This document shows, piece by piece, positions 1 to 9,254 of a stretch of 64,000 bases of DNA. The DNA comes from an uncultured Rhodospirillaceae bacterium (GTDB lineage Bacteria > Pseudomonadota > Alphaproteobacteria > Reyranellales > Reyranellaceae). Below the pieces are notes generated by a model. That model saw only the letters and a list, made by a program, of their open reading frames with translations, did no database searches and was not told the DNA's origin. The position numbers were made by a program, and so were the translations under genes. The stretch is taken from the NCBI GenBank assembly GCA_945952105.1, contig CAMFGZ010000018.1, positions 58,832-122,831 of the forward strand. Direction: 5' to 3'. Positions within the stretch are counted from its first letter, which is position 1; each line of letters starts with the position of its first letter.

Positions 1-2292
1 CCGCTGCGTTGGGGGCTGCTGTTCGAGCGCTTCCTCAATCCCGAGCGTGTGTCGATGCCCGACTTCGACATCGACTTCTGCCAGGACAAGCGCGACCGCG
101 TGATCCGGTACGTGCGCGACGAATACGGGCACGATCGCGTCGCCGCCATCATTACCTTCGGCAAGCTGCAGGCCCGCGCTGTGCTGCGCGACGTCGGGCG
201 CGTGCTGGGCATGCCCTACGGCCAGGTCGACCGGATCTGCAAGCTGGTGCCGAACAACCCGGCCAATCCGGTGACGCTTGCGAAGGCTCTGGAGACGGAG
301 GAACTGCTCAAGGAGCAGTACAACGCCGACGAGGAGATCAAGCGCCTGATCGACCTCGCGCTGCAGCTCGAGGGTCTGTTCCGCAACGCCTCGACGCACG
401 CCGCCGGCGTCGTGATCGGCGACCGGCCGCTCGACCAGCTCGTGCCGCTGTTCCGCGATACCGACAACCAGGATTCCCTGCCGGCCACCCAGTTCAACAT
501 GAAATGGGTCGAGACGGCGGGGCTGGTGAAGTTCGACTTCCTCGGCCTCAAGACGCTGACCGTGATCGAGAAGGCCTGGGACCTGATCGGGCGCGATCAG
601 ATCGACATTCCCCGGCTGCCGCTCGACAACCGCAAGACCTTCGAGTTGCTCTGCCGGGGTGACGGATCGGGCGTGTTCCAGCTGGAAGGCAACGGCATGC
701 GCGACGTGCTGCGCCGGATGAAGCCCGACCGCTTCGAGGACATCATCGCCGTCGTGGCGCTCTATCGGCCGGGCCCGATGGAAAACATTCCGAGCTACAT
801 CAAGCGCAAGCATGGCGAGGAGGAGCCGGACTACCTGCATCCGCTGCTGGAAGGGATCCTGAAGGAGACCTACGGCATCATGATCTATCAGGAGCAGGTC
901 ATGCAGATCGCGCAGGTGCTGAGCGGCTATACGCTCGGCGGCGCCGACCTGCTTCGCCGCGCCATGGGCAAGAAGATCAAGGCCGAGATGGACGCCCAGC
1001 GGGCCAGCTTCGTCGAAGGCGCCGAGAAGAACGGAGTCGAAAAGGAGAGGGCCTCCTCGATCTTCGACCAGGTCGACAAGTTCGCGGGCTACGGCTTCAA
1101 CAAGTCCCATGCCGCAGCCTATGCGCTGGTCTGCTACCAGACCGCTTATCTCAAGGCGAACCATCCGGTCGAGTTCTTCGCGGCCACGATGACCCTCGAC
1201 ATGGGCAACGTGGAAAAGCTCAACGGCTACCGCCGCGACCTAGACAAGCTCGGGGTCGAACTGCTGCCGCCGGACGTCAACAAGTCCTCGGCGGAGTTCA
1301 CCGTCGAGAAGACCGAAGACGGCAAGAAGGCGATCCGCTACGCGCTCGCGGCCATCAAGGGCGTGGGCCGCGACGCGATGGTCCGCCTGACCGAGGAGCG
1401 CCTGGAGAAGGGGCCGTTCAAGGACCTGTTCGACTTCGCTGAGCGGCTTGACCAGCGCGTGATCAACAAGCGGCTTCTGGAAAGCCTGGTGAAGGCGGGC
1501 GGCTTCGACACGCTGAACAAGAACCGCGCCCAGACCTTTGCTGCCGTCGAGGCGCTGACGCGTCATTCCCAGGCGACGCATGAGTCGCGCGGCAGCAACC
1601 AGAACAACCTGTTCGGCGACGACACCGCCCAGCGCCGTCCGCAACTGCCCAAGGTGCCGGACTGGGCGCCGATGGAGCGGCTGCAGAACGAGTTCGCAGC
1701 CATCGGCTTCTATCTCTCGTCGCACCCGCTGGCTTCATACGAGCGCAGCCTGCAGCGGCTCGGGGTCTGCCGCGCGGCCGATCTCCCGGCGCTGCTGGCG
1801 CGTGGCACGCCCGGCCGCATCAAGCTCGCCGGCACCGTCATCGACCGCATGGAGCGCACGTCCGCCAAGGGCAATCGCTTCGCCTTCCTGCAATGCTCCG
1901 ACCAGTCCGGCGCATTCGAGTGCGTGATGTTCAGCGAGCTTCTCAGTTCCAAGCGGAACCTCCTCGAGGCCGGGCAGGCCATCCTGATCTCGGTCGACGG
2001 CCGGCTCGATGGCGAGCAGGTGAAGCTCACGGCGCAGTCGGTCGAGAAGCTCGAGGATGCGGTCGCTAACTCCGCGGCCGGCCTGCGCATCGTGATCACC
2101 GATCCCGTCGCGCTCGAGGCGCTGCGCAAGGCGCTCGAGGGCAAGCGCGGGCGCGGGCGGGTCACCCTCGTCGTGCCGATGAACGAGGAGACCGATGCGG
2201 AGGTCACTTTGCCGGGCACCTATTCGATCGCCGGCGGCCTGCGCGACACGATCGGCAGCCTGCCGGGTGTCTCGCAGGTGGAGGAGATTTGA
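1..2292 (+). CDS. dnaE: DNA polymerase III alpha subunit, C-terminal part (5' end outside window)
   Basis: This is the replicative polymerase catalytic subunit. The frame is open from base 1, so the N-terminal PHP domain and part of the palm lie upstream; 763 residues are visible. The palm motif PDFDIDF is at fragment residues 20-26; its aspartates correspond to the two catalytic Asp of the C-family polymerase. A further conserved motif, KFDFLGL, follows and should carry the third. Finger-domain sequence (YRPGPMENIP, YGIMIYQEQVMQIAQ) and a C-terminal OB-fold near residues 600-650 (GRIKLAGTVIDR ... FECVMFSE) are present. The stop overlaps the TTG start of the next gene, suggesting translational coupling. 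The assignment is secure; only the true start is unseen. Confidence 0.98.
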   Translation, partial: PLRWGLLFERFLNPERVSMPDFDIDFCQDKRDRVIRYVRDEYGHDRVAAIITFGKLQARAVLRDVGRVLGMPYGQVDRICKLVPNNPANPVTLAKALETEELLKEQYNADEEIKRLIDLALQLEGLFRNASTHAAGVVIGDRPLDQLVPLFRDTDNQDSLPATQFNMKWVETAGLVKFDFLGLKTLTVIEKAWDLIGRDQIDIPRLPLDNRKTFELLCRGDGSGVFQLEGNGMRDVLRRMKPDRFEDIIAVVALYRPGPMENIPSYIKRKHGEEEPDYLHPLLEGILKETYGIMIYQEQVMQIAQVLSGYTLGGADLLRRAMGKKIKAEMDAQRASFVEGAEKNGVEKERASSIFDQVDKFAGYGFNKSHAAAYALVCYQTAYLKANHPVEFFAATMTLDMGNVEKLNGYRRDLDKLGVELLPPDVNKSSAEFTVEKTEDGKKAIRYALAAIKGVGRDAMVRLTEERLEKGPFKDLFDFAERLDQRVINKRLLESLVKAGGFDTLNKNRAQTFAAVEALTRHSQATHESRGSNQNNLFGDDTAQRRPQLPKVPDWAPMERLQNEFAAIGFYLSSHPLASYERSLQRLGVCRAADLPALLARGTPGRIKLAGTVIDRMERTSAKGNRFAFLQCSDQSGAFECVMFSELLSSKRNLLEAGQAILISVDGRLDGEQVKLTAQSVEKLEDAVANSAAGLRIVITDPVALEALRKALEGKRGRGRVTLVVPMNEETDAEVTLPGTYSIAGGLRDTIGSLPGVSQVEEI

Positions 2293-3308
2293 GCCGGCAG
2301 CCCGGCCTCTTCGAAACCGAAGCCGCAGCGCCGCCCAGGCGCCGGGCGGCTGGAGCCGGCGAGGTCCGCCCGGCGCGGGAGTCGCCCCTGCTCGAAGCGC
2401 CGCTGCTGCCGGTCGATATCCGGCTCGGGACGTCGTCGTGGTTCTTCCCAGGGTGGCGCGGTCTCGTCTACGACGGTGTCCACCCGCAGGTGACGCTGAG
2501 CCGCAAGGGGCTTGCGGCCTATGCCGAAATCCCGTTGCTGCGCACGGTCAGCCTCGACAGGACATTCTACGCGCCGATCTCGACGGCCGACTATGCGCGT
2601 TACGCCGGCCAGGTGCCGGAGCATTTCAACTTCGTCGTGAAGGCGCCAGCCATCGTCTGCGATGCCGTGATGCGCGACGAGGAGGGGCGGGGGAAAGTGC
2701 CCAATTCGCACTTCCTCGATGCCGCCGTGGCCACCCGGGAATTCGTCGTGCCCTGCCTGGAGGGGTTGAAGGCCAAGGCCGGCCCCCTGGTCTTCCAGGT
2801 CTCGCCCTTGCCTCGCAGCCTGGTCGAGGACTCCTCGCTCTTGATCGAGCGGCTGGAAGCCTTCTTCGCGACCCTGCCGCAAGAGCTGGGTGGCCAGAGG
2901 CCGATTTATGCGCTGGAACTGCGCAATCCCGAGCTGCTGACGCCGCGCCTGATGCGGATGCTGTCCCGCGCCGGGGTCCGCTATTGCGTGGGGCTGCATG
3001 ACCGCATGCCCGAAGTCGAGCGGCAGGAAGCCGCCCTGAAGGCGCTGGACGGCGCCGAACCAGGTCCGCTGGTGGTCCGCTGGAACCTGCACCGGGGCTT
3101 TCTCTATCAGGCCGCCAAGCAGCGCTACGAGCCGTTCGACAAGCTGGTCGACGAGGATGGAGAGACCCGCCGGATCCTGGCCCGGATGGCTGCCACGGCC
3201 TTCAAGGCCGGCCGGAAGGTCTGGATAACGGCGAACAACAAGGCGGAGGGAAGTGCGCCGCTTTCGCTGCTCGAACTGGCGCGGGAGATCGCCAAATTGC
3301 TCGGCTAA
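2289..3308 (+). CDS. DUF72 (YecE-like) family protein
   Basis: This 339-residue protein belongs to the DUF72 family, TIM-barrel-like proteins of unknown function. Characteristic segments are IRLGTSSWFFPGW near residue 45, SLDRTFYAPIS, HFNFVVKAP, and a C-terminal YVTANNKAEG-like segment, here WITANNKAEGSAPLS. The first 40 residues are Pro/Ala/Arg-rich and look disordered. The TTG at 2289 overlaps the dnaE stop (TTGA), and the frame has no better start before the conserved core. Its role is not known from family membership; it is co-oriented with dnaE and probably co-transcribed. Confidence 0.88.
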   Translation: MSRQPGLFETEAAAPPRRRAAGAGEVRPARESPLLEAPLLPVDIRLGTSSWFFPGWRGLVYDGVHPQVTLSRKGLAAYAEIPLLRTVSLDRTFYAPISTADYARYAGQVPEHFNFVVKAPAIVCDAVMRDEEGRGKVPNSHFLDAAVATREFVVPCLEGLKAKAGPLVFQVSPLPRSLVEDSSLLIERLEAFFATLPQELGGQRPIYALELRNPELLTPRLMRMLSRAGVRYCVGLHDRMPEVERQEAALKALDGAEPGPLVVRWNLHRGFLYQAAKQRYEPFDKLVDEDGETRRILARMAATAFKAGRKVWITANNKAEGSAPLSLLELAREIAKLLG

Positions 3309-3328
3309 GGCGTTGATATCGTTGGCGC

Positions 3329-3357
3329 TTGCAATTCCGGGCTCGAACCACTAGAAA
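3329..3357 (+). promoter_or_regulatory. possible promoter of rpsB-tsf
   Basis: TTGCAA (3329-3334) and TAGAAA (3352-3357) are separated by 17 bases in the 163-bp gap ahead of rpsB, each matching four of six sigma-70 consensus bases. A small hairpin (GTTCCC/GGGAAC, 3418-3434) lies in the predicted leader. A ribosomal-protein operon needs a promoter here, but the exact boxes are a guess. Confidence 0.3.
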
Positions 3358-3471
3358 CGCGCCACTTCGCACGCGGGTTTGCGGTCGACGGGGAGACATC
3401 CCGGCGCTCGCTCCGGTGTTCCCATTCCGGGAACGACGCCCGCGGAGGTTCAACCGGAAAAGGAGAACGGC

Positions 3472-4257
3472 ATGACCATGCCGACATTCACGATGCGCCA
3501 GCTGCTGGAAGCCGGCGTCCACTTCGGCCATCACACGCGCCGCTGGAACCCCAAGATGAAGCCGTACCTGTTCGGGGTGCGCAACGGGGTCCATATCATC
3601 GATCTCACCAAGACCGTGCCGCTGCTCGAGCAGGCGCTGCGCCAGGTTCGTGACGTCGTCGCCAGTGGCGGCCGCGTCCTGTTCGTCGGCACCAAGCCGG
3701 CGGCCGCCGACCGCGTGGCCGACGCCGCCAAGCGCTGCGGCCAGTACTACGTGAATCACCGCTGGCTGGGCGGCATGATCACGAACTGGAACACGATCTC
3801 GGCGTCGATCAAGCGCCTGCGCGAGCTCGACGAGCGCCTGAAGGGCGACGTCGTCGGCCTCACCAAGAAGGAACAGCTCGACCTGACGCGCGAGCGCGAC
3901 AAGCTCGAGCGGTCGCTGGGCGGCATCAAGGAAATGGGCGGCACGCCCGACCTGCTGTTCATCATCGACACCAACAAGGAGGCCATCGCCGTCCTGGAAG
4001 CCCGCAAGCGCGGCATTCCGATCGTCGCCGTGGTCGACAGCAACTCCGATCCGGACGGCATCGATTTCCCGATCCCGGGCAACGACGACGCGATCCGCGC
4101 CGTGTCGCTCTATTGCGACCTGCTGGCGGGTTCGGTGCTCGATGGCATCCGCGCCGAGATCGCCGCCACCGGCGGTGACATCGGCGAGCTGAGCGAACAG
4201 CCCGCGGAGGAAGTTCCCGCGGCCGAGGCCCAGGCCGAGGCGGCACCGGCCGAGTAG
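3472..4257 (+). CDS. rpsB: 30S ribosomal protein S2
   Basis: S2 is a small-subunit ribosomal protein. The start chosen is the ATG at 3472, eight bases after an AGGAG at 3461-3465; upstream in-frame codons read through the leader. The product is 261 residues. It contains [19 protein letters not shown] near the N-terminus and the signatures [25 protein letters not shown] and [13 protein letters not shown]. The C-terminal 25 residues form an acidic, Ala/Glu/Pro-rich tail, an extension common in alphaproteobacterial S2. It is followed by a hairpin and tsf, the usual operon. Confidence 0.97.
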   Translation: MTMPTFTMRQLLEAGVHFGHHTRRWNPKMKPYLFGVRNGVHIIDLTKTVPLLEQALRQVRDVVASGGRVLFVGTKPAAADRVADAAKRCGQYYVNHRWLGGMITNWNTISASIKRLRELDERLKGDVVGLTKKEQLDLTRERDKLERSLGGIKEMGGTPDLLFIIDTNKEAIAVLEARKRGIPIVAVVDSNSDPDGIDFPIPGNDDAIRAVSLYCDLLAGSVLDGIRAEIAATGGDIGELSEQPAEEVPAAEAQAEAAPAE

Positions 4258-4285
4258 TCCGGCCCCTCATTCAAGAGAACAGACG

Positions 4286-4307
4286 GGGCCGGTCGGAAGA
4301 CCGGCCC
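4286..4307 (+). terminator. rpsB-tsf intercistronic hairpin
   Basis: A perfect 9-bp stem (GGGCCGGTC/GACCGGCCC) with a GGAA (GNRA-type) tetraloop is followed by TTGTTGT. It lies 28 bases after the rpsB stop and 24 bases before tsf. The weak U tract suggests a partial terminator or attenuator that would lower tsf relative to rpsB; an RNA-processing or stability role is the alternative. Confidence 0.6.
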
Positions 4308-4331
4308 TTGTTGTACCAAACGGAGCAAAAC

Positions 4332-5258
4332 ATGGCTGAGATCACTGCATCGCTCGTCAAGGAACTGCGCGAGAAGACCGGCGCGGGCATGATGGATTGC
4401 AAGAAGGCGCTGGGTGAAGTCGCCGGCGACATCGAGAAGGCGATCGACTGGCTGCGCACCAAGGGACTGTCGGCGGCCTCGAAGAAGGCCGGCCGCGTCG
4501 CTGCCGAGGGTCTCGTGGGCGTCGCCGCCGACGGTACCCGGGGTGCCGTCATCGAGGTCAATGCCGAAACAGATTTCGTCGGCCGCAACGACCAGTTCCA
4601 GAAGTTCGTCGCCGCGGCGACCAAGCTCGCGCTCGACAATGGCGGCGACCTCGCCAAGGTCGCGGCCGCGCCGTTCCCCGGCACGGGACGTGACGTCCAG
4701 GGCGAGCTCACGAACCTGATCGCCACGATCGGCGAGAACATGAGCCTGCGCCGCGCCGCATCGCTGTCGGTGTCCGACGGCGTGGTCGTGGCCTACACCC
4801 ACAACGCGGTCGCGCCGGATCTCGGCAAGATCGGCGTGCTGGTGGCGCTCGAGTCGACCGGCGACAAGGCCGCGCTCGCCGGCTTGGCCAAGCAGCTCGC
4901 CATGCACGTCGCCGCGACCAACCCGCAGTCGCTGACGGTCGCCGAGCTGGATCAGGCCGCCATCGAGCGCGAGCGCGCGGTGCTGGCCGAAAAGGCCGGC
5001 CAGCAGGGCAAGACCGCGGAGATCGTGGCCAAGATGGTCGAGGGCGGCCTGCGCAAGTTCCACCAGGAAGTCGTGCTGCTGGAGCAGGCCTTCGTGATGG
5101 ACGGCAAGACCAAGGTCTCGAAGGTCGTCGAGGACGCCGGAAAGACGGCCGGCGCGCCGGTCCGCCTCGCGGGCTTCCTGCGCTTCGCCCTGGGCGAGGG
5201 CATCGAGAAGAAATCTGAGGATTTCGCGGCCGAAGTGGCTGCCCAGCTCAAGAAGTAG
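4332..5258 (+). CDS. tsf: translation elongation factor Ts
   Basis: EF-Ts is the nucleotide exchange factor for EF-Tu. The start is the ATG at 4332, giving [20 protein letters not shown]; eight earlier in-frame codons fall in the hairpin region and are rejected. The product is 308 residues, normal for the family. The N-terminal UBA-like domain carries [15 protein letters not shown], the core motif ETDFVGRND follows, and the dimerisation region ends with [13 protein letters not shown] near the C-terminus. It lies between rpsB and pyrH, with a second hairpin downstream. Confidence 0.97.
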   Translation: MAEITASLVKELREKTGAGMMDCKKALGEVAGDIEKAIDWLRTKGLSAASKKAGRVAAEGLVGVAADGTRGAVIEVNAETDFVGRNDQFQKFVAAATKLALDNGGDLAKVAAAPFPGTGRDVQGELTNLIATIGENMSLRRAASLSVSDGVVVAYTHNAVAPDLGKIGVLVALESTGDKAALAGLAKQLAMHVAATNPQSLTVAELDQAAIERERAVLAEKAGQQGKTAEIVAKMVEGGLRKFHQEVVLLEQAFVMDGKTKVSKVVEDAGKTAGAPVRLAGFLRFALGEGIEKKSEDFAAEVAAQLKK

Positions 5259-5272
5259 TAGTAGAACCTACC

Positions 5273-5299
5273 GGCGCGCGGACATGTGGTCCGCGCGCC
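5273..5299 (+). other. tsf-pyrH intercistronic hairpin
   Basis: A perfect 11-bp inverted repeat (GGCGCGCGGAC/GTCCGCGCGCC) with loop ATGTG sits 14 bases after the tsf stop. No U tract follows (CACGACAAACG), so it does not look like a classical intrinsic terminator. An RNA-stability or processing element between tsf and pyrH is the simpler reading. Confidence 0.55.
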
Positions 5300-5326
5300 C
5301 ACGACAAACGTAATCAGAGGCATCTG

Positions 5327-6052
5327 ATGCCGTCGGGTCCCCGCTATCGCCGCGTCCTTCTCAAGCTCTCTGGCGAGGGGCTCATGGGGAATCGAGAGTA
5401 CGGTCTCGATCCCGACATGGTCACCATGGTCGCACAGGAAGTGAAGGCCGTGCACGGAATGGGCGTGCAGGTCTGCCTGGTGATCGGCGGCGGCAACATC
5501 TTCCGTGGCGTATCGGCCGCAGCGTCGGGCATGGACCGCTCCAGCGGCGACTACATGGGCATGCTGGCGACCGTCATCAATTCATTGGCGATGCAGAGCG
5601 CGCTCGAACGCCAGGGCCTGCAGACCCGTGTCCAGTCGGCCATCCCGATGACGACGGTGTGCGAGCCCTATATCCGCCGCCGCGCCGCCCGCCATATGGA
5701 GAAGGGCAGGGTCGTGATCTTTGCGGCCGGCACCGGAAATCCGTTCTTCACGACCGATACCGCAGCAGCGCTCCGCGCCGCGGAGATGGGCGTCGACGCG
5801 CTTCTGAAGGGTACCCAGGTCGACGGGGTCTACTCGGCGGATCCGCGCAAGGACAAGACCGCGCAGCGATATGACACGCTCGGCTACATGGAAGTGCTGT
5901 CGCGCGATCTCCAGGTGATGGATGCTTCGGCGATCTCGCTTGCGCGCGAGAACCGTATCCCCATCATTGTCTTCGACATCCACAAGCCCGGCGCCTTCGC
6001 GCAGACGATGTGCGGCGAGGGCACCTTCACGATCATCAAGGACGAGGCCTGA
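5327..6052 (+). CDS. pyrH: UMP kinase
   Basis: This enzyme phosphorylates UMP to UDP in pyrimidine nucleotide synthesis. At 241 residues it is a typical hexameric bacterial UMP kinase of the amino-acid-kinase fold. Visible motifs are KLSGEGLMG at the N-terminus, [10 protein letters not shown], the ATP-site region [19 protein letters not shown], and [12 protein letters not shown]. The ATG at 5327 is preceded by AGAGG. The frr start follows the stop by two bases, so the two are co-transcribed. Confidence 0.97.
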   Translation: MPSGPRYRRVLLKLSGEGLMGNREYGLDPDMVTMVAQEVKAVHGMGVQVCLVIGGGNIFRGVSAAASGMDRSSGDYMGMLATVINSLAMQSALERQGLQTRVQSAIPMTTVCEPYIRRRAARHMEKGRVVIFAAGTGNPFFTTDTAAALRAAEMGVDALLKGTQVDGVYSADPRKDKTAQRYDTLGYMEVLSRDLQVMDASAISLARENRIPIIVFDIHKPGAFAQTMCGEGTFTIIKDEA

Positions 6053-6054
6053 AC

Positions 6055-6609
6055 ATGTCTGCCGATCTCAACGAGCTCGAGAAGCGCATGCATGGCGCGA
6101 TGGACGCCCTTAAGAAGGAATTCGCCGGCCTGCGGACCGGCCGCGCCTCCGTCAACCTGCTCGACCCGGTCATGGTCGAAGCCTACGGCCAGCGCATGCC
6201 GCTGAACCAGGTCGGCACGGTGAGCGCGCCGGAGCCGCGCCTCCTCACCGTCAGCGTCTGGGACAAGGGTCTCGTGACGCCGACCGCCAAGGCGATCCGC
6301 GAGGCGGGCCTCGGCCTCAACCCGTCGCCGGACGGCCAGATGATCCGCATTCCGATTCCGGAGCTGACGACCGAGCGCCGCAACGAACTGGCGAAGCTGG
6401 CGCACAAGTACGCCGAGCAGGGCAAGGTCGCTGTCCGCAACGTCCGTCGCGACGGCATGGAAGCGCTCAAGAAGGCCGAGAAGGACCGCAAGATCTCGGA
6501 AGACGAGCATCGCCAGAAGTCCGACGAGGTGCAGAAACTCACCGACCGCTACGTCAAGCAGGTCGACGAGGTGCTGGCGCACAAGGAAAAAGAGATCAAG
6601 ACGGTCTGA
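6055..6609 (+). CDS. frr: ribosome recycling factor
   Basis: RRF splits post-termination ribosomes together with EF-G. The start is the ATG at 6055 ([16 protein letters not shown]), two bases past the pyrH stop; the longer upstream frame overlaps pyrH and is rejected. The product has 184 residues, the usual length. Family motifs are [20 protein letters not shown] and the C-terminal helical segment [20 protein letters not shown]. Its stop overlaps the uppS start as TGATG. Confidence 0.97.
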   Translation: MSADLNELEKRMHGAMDALKKEFAGLRTGRASVNLLDPVMVEAYGQRMPLNQVGTVSAPEPRLLTVSVWDKGLVTPTAKAIREAGLGLNPSPDGQMIRIPIPELTTERRNELAKLAHKYAEQGKVAVRNVRRDGMEALKKAEKDRKISEDEHRQKSDEVQKLTDRYVKQVDEVLAHKEKEIKTV

Positions 6610-7349
6610 TGTCCACCGCGCCGCTGCCCGTCAATCCCGATCAGGGTTCGGGACCCCAGCACGTCGCCATCATCATGGATGGCAATGGTCGGTGGGCGAA
6701 AGCACGTGGCCTGCCGCGCGTGGCGGGCCATCGTCGCGGGGCCGATGCGGTGCGGCGCGTGGTGCGCGGCGCCGGAGAGTTGGGCATTCCGGTCCTGACG
6801 CTGTTCGCCTTTTCGACCGAGAACTGGACGCGACCCGCCGACGAGGTCGCCGACCTGATGGGGTTGCTGCGCCATTACCTGCGCAACGAACTCGAAGAGT
6901 TGCGCAAGAACGGCGCGCGGCTGAGGGTCATCGGCAACCGCGACGGGCTGGCGGCCGACATCGTGCGCGACATCGTCGACGCCGAGAAAGTGACCTCCAG
7001 CAATGCGCGGATCGACGTCAACATCTGCATCAACTACGGCGCGCGAGACGAGATCGTGAGGGCCGCTCGCAACCTTGCACAGCAGGTCGCAAAGGGCGAG
7101 ATCACGGTCGACGGCATCGACCAGCGCAGCTTCGAGCGCGAGCTGCTGACGGCCGGCGTGCCCGATCCGGATCTCCTGATCCGGACCAGCGGCGAGCAGA
7201 GGATCAGCAATTTCCTGCTCTGGCAGTGTGCCTACTCGGAGCTGGTTTTCGTCGACACGCTGTGGCCGGACTTCGGCAAGGAACACCTGGAACAGGCCAT
7301 CGTGGAGTTCCGGCGGCGTGAGCGGCGCTATGGCGGCGTCGGAAGCTAA
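6609..7349 (+). CDS. uppS: undecaprenyl diphosphate synthase (isoprenyl transferase)
   Basis: This cis-prenyltransferase makes undecaprenyl diphosphate, the lipid carrier for peptidoglycan and other polymers. The 246-residue protein has the catalytic Asp at D24 in IIMDGNGRWA, followed by GHRRGADAVR, FAFSTENWTRP, and the C-terminal IRTSGEQRISNFLLWQ motif. The ATG overlaps the frr stop by one base and the 3' end overlaps the cdsA start by 20 bases, so frr, uppS and cdsA are tightly coupled. Confidence 0.97.
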   Translation: MSTAPLPVNPDQGSGPQHVAIIMDGNGRWAKARGLPRVAGHRRGADAVRRVVRGAGELGIPVLTLFAFSTENWTRPADEVADLMGLLRHYLRNELEELRKNGARLRVIGNRDGLAADIVRDIVDAEKVTSSNARIDVNICINYGARDEIVRAARNLAQQVAKGEITVDGIDQRSFERELLTAGVPDPDLLIRTSGEQRISNFLLWQCAYSELVFVDTLWPDFGKEHLEQAIVEFRRRERRYGGVGS

Positions 7350-8025
7350 GGTCCCCGCGCCCCGCGGTGGGCGCTTCGCGGGTCTTCTGGTGCGGGCGCT
7401 TTCGGCCATCGTGCTGGCGCCCCTGCTGCTTGCGGCCGTCTGGTACGGCTTTCCGTGGATCGATCTGGTGGCGGCGCTGGCAGCGCCGGTCATGATCTTC
7501 GAATGGACGCGCCTGACCCGGGGGGCGCCCGCACTGCGTCTTCTGGCATGGACCTACAGCCTGGCCGCCCTGGTCGCGCTCCTGTGGCTGCGGCACCAGC
7601 CGGCATTCGGCCGCGAAACCCTTCTCTGGGTGCTCGTGTGCATCTTCGCGACGGATATCGGTGCCTACTTCGTGGGTCGCACCGCGGGTGGCGCGAAGCT
7701 CGCGCCACGCATCAGTCCCGGCAAGACCTGGTCGGGCCTGATCGGCGGCATGGCCTGGGCCGCTGTGGCGAGTGCGGTCGTGGGCTATGCATTCGGCCTT
7801 GGCCAAACCGTGCACCTGGCCATCGCAGGCGCTGCCGTGGCCGTGGTGGGGCAGGCAGGGGATCTCCTCGAGTCCGCGGCCAAGCGGCGCGCGGGCGTGA
7901 AGGACAGCGGCCGTATCATTCCCGGGCATGGTGGATTGCTCGACCGGGTCGACGGCCTTATGGCCGTGCTCGTCGCCGTGGCGATCGCCCGGCTCATCGC
8001 GGGCGATTCGTGGCCCTGGGCATGA
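7330..8025 (+). CDS. cdsA: phosphatidate cytidylyltransferase
   Basis: CdsA makes CDP-diacylglycerol, the precursor of all bacterial phospholipids. The C-terminal signature is clear: SAAKRRAGVKDSGRIIPGHG followed by GLLDRVDGL. The protein is hydrophobic, with several membrane segments (SAIVLAPLLLAAVWYG; LALVALLWL-type stretches). I use the ATG at 7330, inside the end of uppS; the longer frame ahead of it is non-family sequence. This gives 231 residues, shorter than the usual 265-285, so one or two N-terminal transmembrane helices appear to be missing relative to E. coli. Confidence 0.93.
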   Translation: MAASEAKVPAPRGGRFAGLLVRALSAIVLAPLLLAAVWYGFPWIDLVAALAAPVMIFEWTRLTRGAPALRLLAWTYSLAALVALLWLRHQPAFGRETLLWVLVCIFATDIGAYFVGRTAGGAKLAPRISPGKTWSGLIGGMAWAAVASAVVGYAFGLGQTVHLAIAGAAVAVVGQAGDLLESAAKRRAGVKDSGRIIPGHGGLLDRVDGLMAVLVAVAIARLIAGDSWPWA

Positions 8026-9224
8026 CGAAATGGATCGCGCCGTCGCCTGAGACCCCTCGGGGGATCACCATCCTGGGCTCGACCGGCTCGGTCGGGCAAA
8101 GCACGGTCGACCTCATTGAGCGCGACCCTGCCAGCTACCGGGTGGAAGCGCTGGTTGCGCACCGCTCGGTCGAGGCGCTGGCGGACCAGGCGAGGCGGCT
8201 GCACGCGAAGCTGGCGGTCGTGGCCGACCCCGAGCGCTACCGGGCGCTCAAGGAAGCGCTGGCGGGCACTTCGGTCGAAGTCGCTGCTGGTCCCGAGGCC
8301 GTGGTCGAGGCGGCCTCGCGTCCGGCTGAATGGGTGATGGCCGCCGTGGTCGGCTTCGCCGGCCTCGCGCCGACCCTGGTGGCGGCACGGAGGGGCGCGA
8401 TGGTGGCGCTGGCCAACAAGGAAGCTCTGGTCTGCGCCGGGCGCCTGCTTCTGGAGGCGATCGAGCAGTCGGGGGGCGTCCTCCTGCCGGTCGATTCCGA
8501 GCATAACGCGATCTTCCAGGTCTTCGATCCCGGCCAGCGGCAGGCGGTCGACCGGCTGATCCTGACGGCCTCGGGCGGACCGTTCCGAAACTGGTCGCTG
8601 GCCGACATGGCCGAGGCGACTCCGGAACAGGCCCTGGCCCATCCCAACTGGGACATGGGCGACAAGATCTCGATCGATTCGGCAACGATGATGAACAAGG
8701 GGCTCGAGTTGATCGAAGCGCAGCTCCTGTTCGGCCTGCCCGAGGAGCAGGTCGAGATCGTCGTCCATCCGCAGTCGGTCATCCACTCGATGGTGGCCTA
8801 TCGCGACGGCTCCGTGCTCGCCCAGCTCGGGACGGCCGACATGCGCATCCCGATCAGCCATGCGCTGGGCTGGCCCGCGCGCATCGATGGACCGTCGGCC
8901 AAGCTCGATTTCATGGCCGCGCCGGCGCTCACCTTCGAGCGGCCCGATTCCGGCCGCTTTCCGGCTCTACGGTTGGCCCGTGAAGCTCTGGTGACGGGAG
9001 GCCATGCCCCCATCGTGTTGAACGCGGCGAACGAGGCGGCGGTGGCGGCATTCCTGGCGCGCCGGATTCGCTTCCTCGACATCGCCCGGATCGTCGAGGA
9101 TGTGATGGCGGGCTGGAATGGGATTTCCGACAGGGTGGATGCTCTGCAGCAGGTCCAGGCGGCGGACCTGGAAGCGCGCAGGCTGGCTGAGGATTTCTGC
9201 CGGGCCAAATCTCTAAGTATTTGA
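8022..9224 (+). CDS. dxr: 1-deoxy-D-xylulose 5-phosphate reductoisomerase
   Basis: Dxr converts DXP to MEP with NADPH in the non-mevalonate isoprenoid pathway and so feeds uppS. The start is the ATG at 8022, which overlaps the cdsA stop by ATGA; the frame remains open far upstream inside cdsA, but that is read-through. The product is 400 residues. Motifs are ILGSTGSVGQSTVDLI (NADPH binding), LANKEALVCAG, PVDSEHNAIFQ (metal and substrate) and the SIDSATMMNKGLELIEA segment. Confidence 0.97.
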   Translation: MTKWIAPSPETPRGITILGSTGSVGQSTVDLIERDPASYRVEALVAHRSVEALADQARRLHAKLAVVADPERYRALKEALAGTSVEVAAGPEAVVEAASRPAEWVMAAVVGFAGLAPTLVAARRGAMVALANKEALVCAGRLLLEAIEQSGGVLLPVDSEHNAIFQVFDPGQRQAVDRLILTASGGPFRNWSLADMAEATPEQALAHPNWDMGDKISIDSATMMNKGLELIEAQLLFGLPEEQVEIVVHPQSVIHSMVAYRDGSVLAQLGTADMRIPISHALGWPARIDGPSAKLDFMAAPALTFERPDSGRFPALRLAREALVTGGHAPIVLNAANEAAVAAFLARRIRFLDIARIVEDVMAGWNGISDRVDALQQVQAADLEARRLAEDFCRAKSLSI

Positions 9225-9254
9225 AGTTAAACGAGTTTAATGGTCGAGTAGGGC

